A stretch of 64,000 bases of DNA from Streptomyces guryensis (lineage in GTDB: Bacteria; Actinomycetota; Actinomycetes; Streptomycetales; Streptomycetaceae). The stretch is taken from NCBI RefSeq assembly GCF_021261325.1, contig NZ_JAJSBI010000013.1:1-64000 (forward strand), written 5' to 3'. This document shows positions 41,551 to 50,117 of this stretch, piece after piece. Numbering within the stretch: position 1 is the first letter of the stretch; each line of letters opens with the position of its first letter. The notes beneath the pieces were generated by a model. The model made no database searches, was not told the DNA's origin, and worked only from the letters and a program-made list of their open reading frames with translations. The position numbers and the translations under genes are program-made.

Positions 41551-42549
41551 TTGGACACTGCGGCTGCCGAGTGGACCGCTGCGCCTGAGGACGAGCCGGT
41601 ACGGCGGGCCGGGCGGCGCTTCGCGGCCTGGTGCGCCGGGCTGCTGCTCGCCGCGGTGAGCGTGGTCGTCGGCTGCCGGGCCGCCGACAGCGACGGCATC
41701 ACCCCGGTCCCCCAGGTGCTCGCCTTCCTGCCCTGGCTGATCGCCCCTACCGGACTGGCCCTGCTCCTCGCCCTGCACGCGCGCCGGCGGCTGGCGATGG
41801 TGTGGTCGATCGTCGTCCTCGGACTGCTGGCGTGGTTCATCGAGCCGTACGGGAAGACGGACGAGCCCGGCGGCACCCCTGTTGCGGAGTTCAAGGTGCT
41901 GACCTCGAACGTCGAGTTCGGCCGCGGGACCGGCTCCCTCGTCCCCGAGATCCGGCGCCACAAGCCGGACATCGTGTTCGTGGAGGAGTGCGAGTACACC
42001 TGCCAGGCCCGGCTGAAGCGGGACTTCGGCGCCGACTACCCCTACCGGCAGGCCGTGGCGGCGGGTGGCAGCCACGGCTCGATCATCCTCAGCCGCGTTC
42101 CGCTCAAGGCCACGGCGGGCGTGACCGGGACCATGGGCATGCCCGGTGCCGTCGCCGATGTGCGCGGACATGCCGTCCGGCTCCAGCTGGCGCACCCCAT
42201 GCCCCCGCTGCCCGGCCAGGTCGGCCTCTGGCACCGGGAGCTCGGGCGGCTCCGGGACGCTGCCGCCGCCGCCCGCACGCCCATGATCCTGGCCGGCGAC
42301 TTCAACGCCACCCAGGACCACGCCGCCTTCCGCCGCATCCTCGACACCGGCCTACGCGACACGGCCCGGCTCACGGGCCACACCCGCACCCCCACCTGGC
42401 CCGCCCGCACCGCCCCCACCTTCGGCACCCAGATCGACCACGTACTCGTCTCCCGGGACTTCTCGGCGAGCACCGCCCGCTTCCTGGACCTCACCGACAC
42501 CGACCACCGCGCGCTGCTGGTGGACGTCACGCTTCACCAGGGCGGATGA
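41551..42549 (+). CDS. Endonuclease/exonuclease/phosphatase-fold membrane protein
   Basis: 332 aa, TTG start after GGAGG. Three N-terminal membrane helices (about 25-105) precede an extracytoplasmic EEP domain: SNVEFGRG, IVFVEECEYTC, MILAGDFNAT, IDHVLVS and the final DTDHRALLVDV. Catalytic Asn, Glu, Asp and His are in place, giving a metal-dependent phosphoesterase or nuclease outside the membrane. A variety of such genes occurs in actinomycetes. Confidence 0.88.
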   Translation: MDTAAAEWTAAPEDEPVRRAGRRFAAWCAGLLLAAVSVVVGCRAADSDGITPVPQVLAFLPWLIAPTGLALLLALHARRRLAMVWSIVVLGLLAWFIEPYGKTDEPGGTPVAEFKVLTSNVEFGRGTGSLVPEIRRHKPDIVFVEECEYTCQARLKRDFGADYPYRQAVAAGGSHGSIILSRVPLKATAGVTGTMGMPGAVADVRGHAVRLQLAHPMPPLPGQVGLWHRELGRLRDAAAAARTPMILAGDFNATQDHAAFRRILDTGLRDTARLTGHTRTPTWPARTAPTFGTQIDHVLVSRDFSASTARFLDLTDTDHRALLVDVTLHQGG

Positions 42550-42577
42550 GGCGGGCCGTGGTGCTCATAATGGGCGC

Positions 42578-44512
42578 ATGCCCCGAGAGTTCCCCGCCGG
42601 CCTCACCCCTCCCGACTGGCTGGTAAGGAACCTCCGGCCCCAGCAGGCCCCCGTCAACTGGGCCGCCATGGCGCGCGCGGCGATCGCGATGGCGCTCCCG
42701 CTGGCGATCGGTCTCGCGGTGGGCCGGCCCGCCTACGGAGCGCTGGCCTCCATGGGCGCCCTGTCCGGCGTCATCGGCGACACCGCGGACGCGTACCGCA
42801 TGCGGATCCTCAACATCGCGATCCCGCAGCTCTTCGGCGCGATCGGCGTGACCCTGGGCTCGCTGGCGTTCGGGCACGGATGGGTCGCGGTCGCCGCGGT
42901 CACCGGCATCGCGCTGGTCTCCGGGATGATCTCGACGATCGGGGCGGTCGCCTCGGTGTCGGGGCTGCTGCTGCTCCTCAACGCCGTGGTCGGCGCGGGA
43001 CTGCCCCTGCCCGGCGACTGGTGGCTGGCCCCGGCGCTGATGTCAGGCGGCGGCCTCCTCGTCCTCCTCCTCGCGCTGCTCGCCTGGCCGCTCAGGTCCG
43101 GGGTGCCGGAGCGGGCGGCGGTCGCGGACACGTACCGGACGGTGGCCTCGCTGATGGCGGCAGGCGGCACGGAGGAGTACGACGCCGCGCGCCACACCGT
43201 CACCCAGTCCCTGAACCAGTCATACGACCTCGTCCTCGCCCGCCGCGCCCGCCACCACGGCCGCAGCCCCGAACTCACCCGCCTGCTCGCCCAGTTGAAC
43301 GCCATCACCCCGGTCGTGGAGGCCGCCCCCGCCGCCCGGCTGAGCGGCACGGCCCTGCCGCCGGAGGTCCCCGAGGCCGTACGCCATCTCGCGCAGGCCG
43401 TGGAGACCGGCTACACGGGACCGATAGGGCTGGCGCTGCCCGTGCCCACGTCGGAGACAGCCCGCGCCGTCGACCACGCGCTGCGGCACGCCGCCGAGGT
43501 CGTCACCGCACCGGACGTGGACCCGAGGGGCATCGACGACCGCCTCGGCCGCCCCGCCGGGCTGTCCATCCGCGTGGCCCGCGCCTCCCGCAACGTCACC
43601 CTCTCCGCCAACTCCTGGCGCTACGGTCTGCGCCTCGCACTCTGCATCGGCATCGCGCAGGCCCTGGTGTCGATCGTCCCGGTGCCGCGCTCGTACTGGG
43701 TCGCCCTCACCATCACCTTCGTCCTGAAGCCCGACTTCGGCTCGGTCTTCTCGCGGGCGCTGCTGCGGGCCGTGGGCACGGTGGCGGGCCTGGTGATCGC
43801 GGCGGCGGTGCTCGCGGCGGTGCCGCGCGGCTGGTGGGACGTACCGGTGATGCTGGTCCTCGCCCCGCTGATCCCGGCGTTCACCCCGCGCGGCTACGGC
43901 TACCAGACGGCCGCCATCACGCCCGTGATCCTCCTCCTCTCCGACATCCTGAACCACCAGGGCACGGCCCTGCTCCTGCCCCGCCTGGTCGACTCCCTCA
44001 TCGGCTGCGGCATCGCGCTGGTCGCCGGCTACCTCCTCTGGCCGGAGAGCTGGCACACCCGGGTCGGCGACCGGCTCGCGGACGCGGTCGCGAACACCGC
44101 GCAGTACGTCGAGTCCGCCTTCGGCGACGGCTCCGAACCGGCCGCCCGTGCCCGGATGCGACGCCGCCTCTACCGCGATCTGTCCGTCATCCGTACGGAG
44201 TTCCAGCGCGCCCTGACCGAACCGCCGCCGACCGGCCGCCGGGCCGCCGCCTGGTGGCCGCTGGTCGTCGCCGTGGAGCGGATCGTGGACGCCACGACGG
44301 CCGCGGCGGTGCGGGTACGGCACGGTGCGGCCACTCCGTCCGCCGCCGAGGTCCGCCAAGTGGCCATGCAACTGGGCGAGTTGGCGCAGGGTCTGCGGGA
44401 CACGGAGGTCCTGTACCCGGTCCGTACGGACCTCACCGGGCCGGCGGGCAGCGTGCTGGAGCCGCTGCGGCAGGAGGTGGCGGCGGCGCGGGCGATCGCG
44501 TCACCGCACTGA
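42578..44512 (+). CDS. FUSC-family membrane protein
   Basis: 644 aa. Two sets of about five helices (residues 30-170 and 345-490) separated by a long cytoplasmic helical region, with the repeat feature RPAYGALASMGALSGVIG and VLKPDFGSVFSRALLRAVGT characteristic of the FUSC/YccC family. Possible role in aromatic-acid or drug efflux by analogy. CATAAT is six bases before the ATG (leaderless). Confidence 0.88.
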   Translation: MPREFPAGLTPPDWLVRNLRPQQAPVNWAAMARAAIAMALPLAIGLAVGRPAYGALASMGALSGVIGDTADAYRMRILNIAIPQLFGAIGVTLGSLAFGHGWVAVAAVTGIALVSGMISTIGAVASVSGLLLLLNAVVGAGLPLPGDWWLAPALMSGGGLLVLLLALLAWPLRSGVPERAAVADTYRTVASLMAAGGTEEYDAARHTVTQSLNQSYDLVLARRARHHGRSPELTRLLAQLNAITPVVEAAPAARLSGTALPPEVPEAVRHLAQAVETGYTGPIGLALPVPTSETARAVDHALRHAAEVVTAPDVDPRGIDDRLGRPAGLSIRVARASRNVTLSANSWRYGLRLALCIGIAQALVSIVPVPRSYWVALTITFVLKPDFGSVFSRALLRAVGTVAGLVIAAAVLAAVPRGWWDVPVMLVLAPLIPAFTPRGYGYQTAAITPVILLLSDILNHQGTALLLPRLVDSLIGCGIALVAGYLLWPESWHTRVGDRLADAVANTAQYVESAFGDGSEPAARARMRRRLYRDLSVIRTEFQRALTEPPPTGRRAAAWWPLVVAVERIVDATTAAAVRVRHGAATPSAAEVRQVAMQLGELAQGLRDTEVLYPVRTDLTGPAGSVLEPLRQEVAAARAIASPH

Positions 44513-44583
44513 TCCTCGCCCGGACACAGAGGGGTGCGGCCGCCCTGTGCAGGAGGGCGGCCGCACCGTGTGGGGAGTGGCGG

Positions 44584-45297
44584 CTAACGCGTGCTCTTGT
44601 GCAGGGCCTTGTCGCTCAGGGACTTGTCGCTGAGGGCCTTGTCCAGCGCGGCCCGGAACCCGTTGGCCCACAACTGGTCGACCTTGGCGCGCTCGTTGGC
44701 GTCCGGGTTGGGGTTCGTGCAGGACGTGCCGGGACCGCCGCCCGACATCAGCTCGCTGCACGGGCCCTCGTAGTGGTCGGGCAGGCCGAGGACGTGGCCG
44801 GTCTCGTGGGCGGTGACGCGGGTGGAGTCGTACTCCTTGTTCTGCGCGTAGTCGAGGAAGACATAGCCGCCGCCGTGACCGTCGGTCGAGGCGTACGAGC
44901 CGCGGGAGTCGTTGCCCTCGCGGTAGCCGAAGTCGGCGCCCGACGAACCGGCCTGGAGCTTCACGTTCGACTCGGCGCCGTTCCAGATCTGGGCGGCGCG
45001 GGCTATCTGGGCGCTGAACGTCGGCGCCCCGGACGGGTCGTAGGTGACCGTGACAGCGGCGGCGCTGTTCGGGTGGGCGGCCCGCTTCTCGGCGACCGAC
45101 CTGAGGACCGCCTGGAAGAACGCCTGGTCGGCCTTGGCCTCCGCGGACGAGCCGGTGTAGCCGGAGTAGGGGGCGGGAGCCGGGGCCGCGGCGGCCGGAA
45201 CCGCCGTACCCAGGCCGGAGACCGCGAGGCTGAGGCCGACGGCGGCCACCGCCCGGGTGGATATGGGCATGACAGATACAGAGGTGCGCTTGCGCAT
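44584..45297 (-). CDS. snpA: Snapalysin, M7 zinc protease
   Basis: 237 aa, AGGAG six bases upstream. Signal peptide to about residue 38 (GLGTAVPAAAA), a short propeptide, then the M7 catalytic site TAHETGHVLGLPDHYEGPCSELMSGG: HExxHxxGxxD with Asp as third zinc ligand. The extended C-terminus has an unusual DKALSDKSLSDKALHK repeat. Secreted small neutral protease, divergent from its LysR regulator. Confidence 0.93.
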   Translation of the reverse strand: MRKRTSVSVMPISTRAVAAVGLSLAVSGLGTAVPAAAAPAPAPYSGYTGSSAEAKADQAFFQAVLRSVAEKRAAHPNSAAAVTVTYDPSGAPTFSAQIARAAQIWNGAESNVKLQAGSSGADFGYREGNDSRGSYASTDGHGGGYVFLDYAQNKEYDSTRVTAHETGHVLGLPDHYEGPCSELMSGGGPGTSCTNPNPDANERAKVDQLWANGFRAALDKALSDKSLSDKALHKSTR

Positions 45298-45376
45298 CGA
45301 TGACTCCTAGGTGGGGGGTGAGTCGTCGAAGCTGAGTTTCGGCCCCTGTGGAACGGCTGTGATGATGGCAACCGCC

Positions 45377-45393
45377 GATAGTACGCACGTATC
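45377..45393. promoter_or_regulatory. Candidate LysR box between snpA and its regulator
   Basis: GATA-N9-TATC, a T-N11-A style dyad, in the divergent intergenic region between 45297 and 45482. Spacing relative to both starts suits activation of snpA by the LysR protein. Confidence 0.5.
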
Positions 45394-45481
45394 ACCAGCC
45401 GTCGAGGCACCCAATTCATATGCATCGGGAGTGATTTGTGAGGCTGGTGAAACCTTGGGTTCCGCTTTACGCTCCGAGGGC

Positions 45482-46414
45482 ATGGACCTAGAGGTGAGAC
45501 ACCTCCGCGCGCTGTGCGCCATAGCCGACACCGGCAGTCTGCATCGCGCCGCCCGCCAACTGGGCGTCGCCCAGCCGTCGTTGAGCACGCAGCTGCGCCG
45601 TATCGAGCAGGAGCTGGGCGGCACGCTGTTCGTCCGCGCCCGCACCGGCTGCCGGCCCACCCCCCTGGGCAGCCTGGTGCTGAGCCGCGCCCGCCCGCTG
45701 GTGGCCGAAATGCGCTCCCTGGTCAGCGAGGCGCGGGCCGCGGCGACCGGGGGCCCCGAACTGCGCGTCGGCTCCACCGCGAGCAAGGCCCTGGCGGGCT
45801 GGCTCCGCCGCCTGCGCGCCCGCGGCCAGGACCCCACCCTGCACATGAACGTCTCCCCGAACGCCCTGCTGCGCATGGTCGCCGACGGCCAGCTGGACGT
45901 GGCCTTCGTGCACGAGGTCGAGGGCAGCCCCTTGCGCATCCCCGAGGGCCTGCGCCTGCGCACCCTGGTCGAACGCGAACCGCAGTTCGTGTACCTCTCG
46001 GCCGACCACCCCGCAACGGCGCATCCCGTGGTCCGCCTCTCCGACCTGGCCACCGACCGCTGGATGATCGATCCGACCGTGGACGGCGAATGGGACGCAG
46101 TCCAGCGCATGTTCCGCACGGCGGGCATCAACCCGCACGTCCTGCACGGCGACTACCACACGGCCGCCGCCCTGGTGGCGACCGGCGAGGTCGTCACCGT
46201 CTGCCAGCCGACCGCGATCTCCCACCCCGACATGGCAGTACGCCGCCTCCAGGGCGACCCCCTCGGCGTACGCCTCCTGCTGGCGGCCCGCACGGAAACC
46301 GACCTGGACGGCGCCCTGCCCGCGCTGGAGGAGGCGTACTGGGAGTCGGCCGGCCGGGCACCGGCGTACCGGGAGTGGCTGGAACACGAGGCGTCCCCGT
46401 TGACGCGTGGTTGA
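45482..46414 (+). CDS. snpR: LysR-family activator of snapalysin
   Basis: 310 aa. N-terminal LTTR HTH (MDLEVRHLRALCAIADTGSLHRAARQLGVAQPSLSTQLRRIEQELGG) followed by a periplasmic-binding-like domain. The position divergent from snpA matches the established snpA-snpR pair of Streptomyces. The gene name rests on synteny. Confidence 0.9.
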   Translation: MDLEVRHLRALCAIADTGSLHRAARQLGVAQPSLSTQLRRIEQELGGTLFVRARTGCRPTPLGSLVLSRARPLVAEMRSLVSEARAAATGGPELRVGSTASKALAGWLRRLRARGQDPTLHMNVSPNALLRMVADGQLDVAFVHEVEGSPLRIPEGLRLRTLVEREPQFVYLSADHPATAHPVVRLSDLATDRWMIDPTVDGEWDAVQRMFRTAGINPHVLHGDYHTAAALVATGEVVTVCQPTAISHPDMAVRRLQGDPLGVRLLLAARTETDLDGALPALEEAYWESAGRAPAYREWLEHEASPLTRG

Positions 46415-46532
46415 CACATGTGGCCGTACTGTGGCCTTGCCCCTGCCCAAGATCGCCATCTGGGGCCGCTAACCTTACGTGTCCGTCCTGGCCAGGGATT
46501 GACGGGATCAACTCACGCGAAGGGTTGCGCAC

Positions 46533-48128
46533 ATGGGCATTCTCACTCTCCTGCGGAACGCGTTCGGCAGGTCACGCAAGGGGCGTGCCGCCGAAGCAGA
46601 GGGTGCGGACCTCACCTCTTCGCACACTCCGGAACCAACGGTCCCGGCCCCCTCCCCCGAGCCGCAGCCGACGGCATCCGCGCAGGTCCCGGAACCGCGT
46701 TCGTCGTCCACGGAGGACCAGGACGAGCACGAACTGGTAGCGGCAGCCTTCGACAACGTCACGGTGCCGAGGCCGTCGGAGCCGCTGGACGAGGTGACCA
46801 CGGAGGCCGCCCCCAAGCCTGAAGAACAGCCGGAACCGGCCACTGAGGCCGCCCCGCAGCCGGAGGCTGCCGCGGAACCGATCGCGGAGGCTGAGCCGGA
46901 GGCGGAGGCCGTCCCCGAGCCGGAGCGCGAGCCCGTGATCGAGGCCACCCCTGAGCCGGAGCCCACGCCGGTCGCGGAGGCCGAGCCCGAGCCCGAGGAG
47001 CCGGAGCAGACCCCTGAGCCGGTGGCCGTCGAGGAACCGGAGCCCACCACGGCACCGGAGGAGCCTGCGGAGCCGACCGCAAAGGCTGAGCCGGAGGCAG
47101 AGGCCGCCTCCGAGCCGGAGCCCACGCCGGTCGCGGAGGCCGAGGAACCGGAGCCGGTCGCAGAGGTCGCCCCCGAGCCTGAGGTGGAGGCCGCCCCCGA
47201 GCCTGTCGCGAAGGCCGAGGCCGAGGAGCCGCAGCAGACCCCCGAGCCCACAGCCGCCCCGGCCGAGGCGGACGAGCCCGCAGCCGCCGACGCCGAGGAA
47301 GCCCCACAGGGGCCACCCGCAGGCGACGACGAAAGTGGTACGGGTGGTGCGGGTGGGAACACCCCCGCCGAAGGCGCAGCCGAGGCGGAGGCCGAACCCG
47401 CGGTCCAGGCGGCCCCGGAGGCCCCGGAGGCCCCGGAGGGAGCCGAACCCGCTGCCGAGGCGCAGCCGGAACCCGCGCCGCAGCCGGAACCCGCGCCGCA
47501 AGGCAACCTCGCACCGGCCACCGCCCTGGCGAAGGCCGGCCTCACCACCGCCCGCGCGAAGGTCTACCTCGTACTCGACCGCTCCGCGAGCATGCGCCCG
47601 TACTACAAGGACGGCTCCGCCCAGGCCCTCGCCGACCAGACCCTCGCCCTCGCCGAGCACCTGGACCCCGCCGGAAGCGAGAACGCCTCCGTCCACGTCG
47701 TCTTCTTCTCCACGGAGGTCGACGGCACCACCGACCTCACCCCGGCCTCCCCCGAGACCGCCATCGACGACGCCCACGCCGGCCTCGGCCGCATGGGCCG
47801 TACCAGCTACCACGCAGCCGTGGAAGCCGTACTGGCCCACTACGACGCGAACACCCCCGACGCGAAGACCCCCGCCCTGGTGGTCTTCCAGACGGACGGC
47901 GCCCCGGACGCGAAGACCCCCGCCACCCAGGCCCTCACCGACGCCGCGAAGACCCACCCCTCGGTGTTCTTCTCCTTCGTCGCGTTCGGCGACCACGACA
48001 ACAAGGCCTTCGACTACCTCCGCAAACTGAAGACCGACAACACGGCCTTCTTCCACGCGGGCCCCACCCCGCTGGAACTCACGGACGCGGAGCTCTACGA
48101 CGGCGTACTGATCGACTGGCGCCCGTAA
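46533..48128 (+). CDS. VWA-domain protein with long Glu/Pro-rich linker
   Basis: 531 aa. About 300 residues of E/P/A repeats follow a short basic N-terminus (GILTLLRNAFGRSRKGR). The C-terminal 195 residues are a VWA domain with the MIDAS motif LVLDRSASM and FQTDGAPD, in the TerY-like group linked to tellurite/phage-stress (ter) loci. Likely a metal-dependent protein scaffold. The repeats are prone to length variation. AAGGG precedes the ATG; terminator at 48163. Confidence 0.88.
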   Translation: MGILTLLRNAFGRSRKGRAAEAEGADLTSSHTPEPTVPAPSPEPQPTASAQVPEPRSSSTEDQDEHELVAAAFDNVTVPRPSEPLDEVTTEAAPKPEEQPEPATEAAPQPEAAAEPIAEAEPEAEAVPEPEREPVIEATPEPEPTPVAEAEPEPEEPEQTPEPVAVEEPEPTTAPEEPAEPTAKAEPEAEAASEPEPTPVAEAEEPEPVAEVAPEPEVEAAPEPVAKAEAEEPQQTPEPTAAPAEADEPAAADAEEAPQGPPAGDDESGTGGAGGNTPAEGAAEAEAEPAVQAAPEAPEAPEGAEPAAEAQPEPAPQPEPAPQGNLAPATALAKAGLTTARAKVYLVLDRSASMRPYYKDGSAQALADQTLALAEHLDPAGSENASVHVVFFSTEVDGTTDLTPASPETAIDDAHAGLGRMGRTSYHAAVEAVLAHYDANTPDAKTPALVVFQTDGAPDAKTPATQALTDAAKTHPSVFFSFVAFGDHDNKAFDYLRKLKTDNTAFFHAGPTPLELTDAELYDGVLIDWRP

Positions 48129-48162
48129 GCCCCCGCCCGTAACCCGACCCACGAGATCACCC

Positions 48163-48205
48163 GGGCCGCCCCTTCCCACCCCGTAAAACGGGAAGCGGGC
48201 GGCCC
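48163..48205. terminator. Terminator of the VWA gene
   Basis: Long hairpin, left arm GGGCCGCCCCTTCCC and right arm GGGAAGCGGGCGGCCC, with one bulged base pair position and a 12-nt loop. Confidence 0.85.
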
Positions 48206-48217
48206 ACCCATGTCGGC

Positions 48218-48223
48218 TACGAT
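48218..48223 (+). promoter_or_regulatory. metG -10 element
   Basis: TACGAT, directly after the VWA terminator and about 50 bp before the metG ATG; a short 5' UTR of about 42 nt is predicted. Confidence 0.5.
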
Positions 48224-48272
48224 TTCAAGGTTCGCAAACCAGCAAGAACCACCGACCTGGGAGCAGCCCCCG

Positions 48273-49988
48273 ATGGCTCGACACCTCATCACCAGCGCCC
48301 TTCCGTACATCAACGGAATCAAGCACCTGGGCAACATGGTGGGGTCCATGCTCCCGGCGGACGTGTACTCCCGGTACCTCCGCCAGCGCGGCCACGACGT
48401 CCTGTACATCTGCGCGACGGACGAGCACGGCACCCCCGCCGAGCTCGCGGCGAAGGAGCAGGGCATCCCCGTAGCGGACTTCTGCGCCCAGGCGCACGAC
48501 GCCCAGAAGGCGGTCTACGACGGCTTCGCGCTGGCCTTCGACTACTTCGGCCGCAGCTCCTCCCCGCAGAACGTCGAGATCACCCAGCACTTCGCCCGCC
48601 GCCTCAACGAGAACGGCTTCATCGAGGAGCGGGCGATCCGCCAGGTGTACTCGCCCGCCGACGGCCGCTTCCTGCCGGACCGCTATGTCGAGGGCACCTG
48701 CCCCCACTGCGGATACGACAAGGCCCGCGGCGACCAGTGCGAGAACTGCACCCGCGTCCTCGACCCGACCGACCTGATCAACCCGCGCTCGGCGATCTCC
48801 GGCTCCACGGACCTGGAGGTCCGTGAGACCAAGCACCTCTTCCTCCTCCAGTCGAAGCTGGAGAACGAGGTCCGCGAGTGGGTGGCCCGCCACGACAAGG
48901 ACTGGCCGCAGCTGGCCTCCTCCATCGCCCACAAGTGGCTGACCGAGGGCCTGCACGACCGCGCGATCACCCGCGACCTGGACTGGGGCGTCCCGGTCCC
49001 GGCCGACACCTGGCCGGAGCTGGCGGCGGAGGGCAAGGTCTTCTACGTCTGGTTCGACGCCCCGATCGAGTACATCGGAGCGACGAAGGAGTGGTCGGAC
49101 CTCGACCCGGAGAACCGCGACTGGAAGTCGTGGTGGTACGACGTCGACACCGACGTCCGCTACACGGAGTTCATGGCGAAGGACAACGTCCCCTTCCACA
49201 CGGTGATGTTCCCGGCGACCGAGCTCGGCGTCCGCGAGCCGTGGAAGAAGGTCGACTACGTCAAGGCCTTCAACTGGCTGACGTACTACGGCGGGAAGTT
49301 CTCCACGTCCCAGAAGCGAGGCGTCTTCACCGACCAGGCCCTGGACATCCTCCCGGCGGACTACTGGCGCTACTTCCTGATCGCCAACGCTCCCGAGTCG
49401 GACGACTCGTCCTTCACCTGGGAGCACTTCACGGCCACGGTGAACAAGGACCTGGCCGACACCCTCGGCAACTTCGTCAACCGCGTGCTGTCGTTCTCCA
49501 AGAAGCGCTTCGGCGAGGAGGTCCCGGCGGGCGGCGAGCCGGGGGAGGCGGAGCGGAAGCTGGGCGAGCAGATCGCGGAGCTCCTCGCCGAGTACGAGTC
49601 GCAGCTCGAGTCCCTCCAGTTCCGCAAGGCGGCCGCGGCCCTGCGCGCCCTGTGGTCGGCCGGCAACTCCTACCTGGAGGAGAAGGCCCCCTGGCTGGAG
49701 ATCAAGACGAACCAGGACGGCGCGGCCCTCACCCTGCGCACCGCGATGAACCTGATCCACCTCTACGCGGTGATCTCGGAACCCTTCATCCCGACGACGT
49801 CGGCCGCCATGCGCCAGGCCTTCGCCCTCCCGGAGGACACCGCGACCTGGGTCTCCCCGACCGAGGCGAAGTCCCTCACCGCCGTCCCCGCGGGCACGCC
49901 CTTCACGGTCCCGCCGGTCCTCTTCGCCAAGCTGACGGACGAGGACCTGGAAACGTACAAGGAGCGCTTCGGCGGCGAGCCCGCATAA
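48273..49988 (+). CDS. metG: Methionyl-tRNA synthetase
   Basis: 571 aa from the ATG at 48273 (MARHLITSALPYINGIKHLGN); GGGAG lies about nine bases upstream. The HIGH-type motif is PYINGIKHLGN, the zinc knuckle CPHCGYDKARGDQCENC is near residue 146, and the KMSKS-type loop FSTSQKRG is near 343. Charges tRNA-Met for initiation and elongation. No C-terminal dimerisation/tRNA-binding domain is present, as in many actinomycete enzymes. Essential core gene. Confidence 0.97.
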   Translation: MARHLITSALPYINGIKHLGNMVGSMLPADVYSRYLRQRGHDVLYICATDEHGTPAELAAKEQGIPVADFCAQAHDAQKAVYDGFALAFDYFGRSSSPQNVEITQHFARRLNENGFIEERAIRQVYSPADGRFLPDRYVEGTCPHCGYDKARGDQCENCTRVLDPTDLINPRSAISGSTDLEVRETKHLFLLQSKLENEVREWVARHDKDWPQLASSIAHKWLTEGLHDRAITRDLDWGVPVPADTWPELAAEGKVFYVWFDAPIEYIGATKEWSDLDPENRDWKSWWYDVDTDVRYTEFMAKDNVPFHTVMFPATELGVREPWKKVDYVKAFNWLTYYGGKFSTSQKRGVFTDQALDILPADYWRYFLIANAPESDDSSFTWEHFTATVNKDLADTLGNFVNRVLSFSKKRFGEEVPAGGEPGEAERKLGEQIAELLAEYESQLESLQFRKAAAALRALWSAGNSYLEEKAPWLEIKTNQDGAALTLRTAMNLIHLYAVISEPFIPTTSAAMRQAFALPEDTATWVSPTEAKSLTAVPAGTPFTVPPVLFAKLTDEDLETYKERFGGEPA

Positions 49989-50002
49989 CCACACAAGACC
50001 AG

Positions 50003-50034
50003 AAGGGCCCGGGACCGAACGGTTCCGGGCCCTT
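50003..50034 (+). terminator. metG intrinsic terminator
   Basis: 14-bp stem AAGGGCCCGGGACC / GGTTCCGGGCCCTT (one G-U pair), loop GAAC, followed by TTCGTT. Its right arm is also the start of the direct repeat that flanks the downstream insert. Confidence 0.92.
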
Positions 50035-50043
50035 TTCGTTGCG
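50020..50043 (+). repeat. Left direct repeat of the accessory insert
   Basis: 24 bp beginning CGGTTCCGGGCCCTT and ending GTTGCG. A copy with two mismatches lies at 54995-55018. Together they bracket the ATPase/membrane/HD-GHKL genes. Candidate integration or recombination site, or remnant of a duplication of the metG 3' flank. Confidence 0.8.
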
Positions 50044-50066
50044 CGACCGAGCAGCAGAGAGATAAG

Positions 50067-50095
50067 GTAGAACAGATCTACATAGATTGAATCTA
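50067..50095. promoter_or_regulatory. AT-rich double inverted repeat before the ATPase gene
   Basis: GTAGA-N5-TCTAC (50067-50081) and TAGATTGAATCTA (50083-50095) lie side by side, 22 bp before the ATPase ATG, in an AT-rich island. Likely operator/promoter region. No regulator is encoded next to it. Confidence 0.6.
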
Positions 50096-50117
50096 CGTAA
50101 ACTCGGAGACCCCGGCG

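Noticed and set aside
46572..48179. Gly/Leu/Arg-rich minus-strand frame over the VWA gene
   Set aside because: Reverse-complement of the Glu/Pro repeats; no start context or domain.
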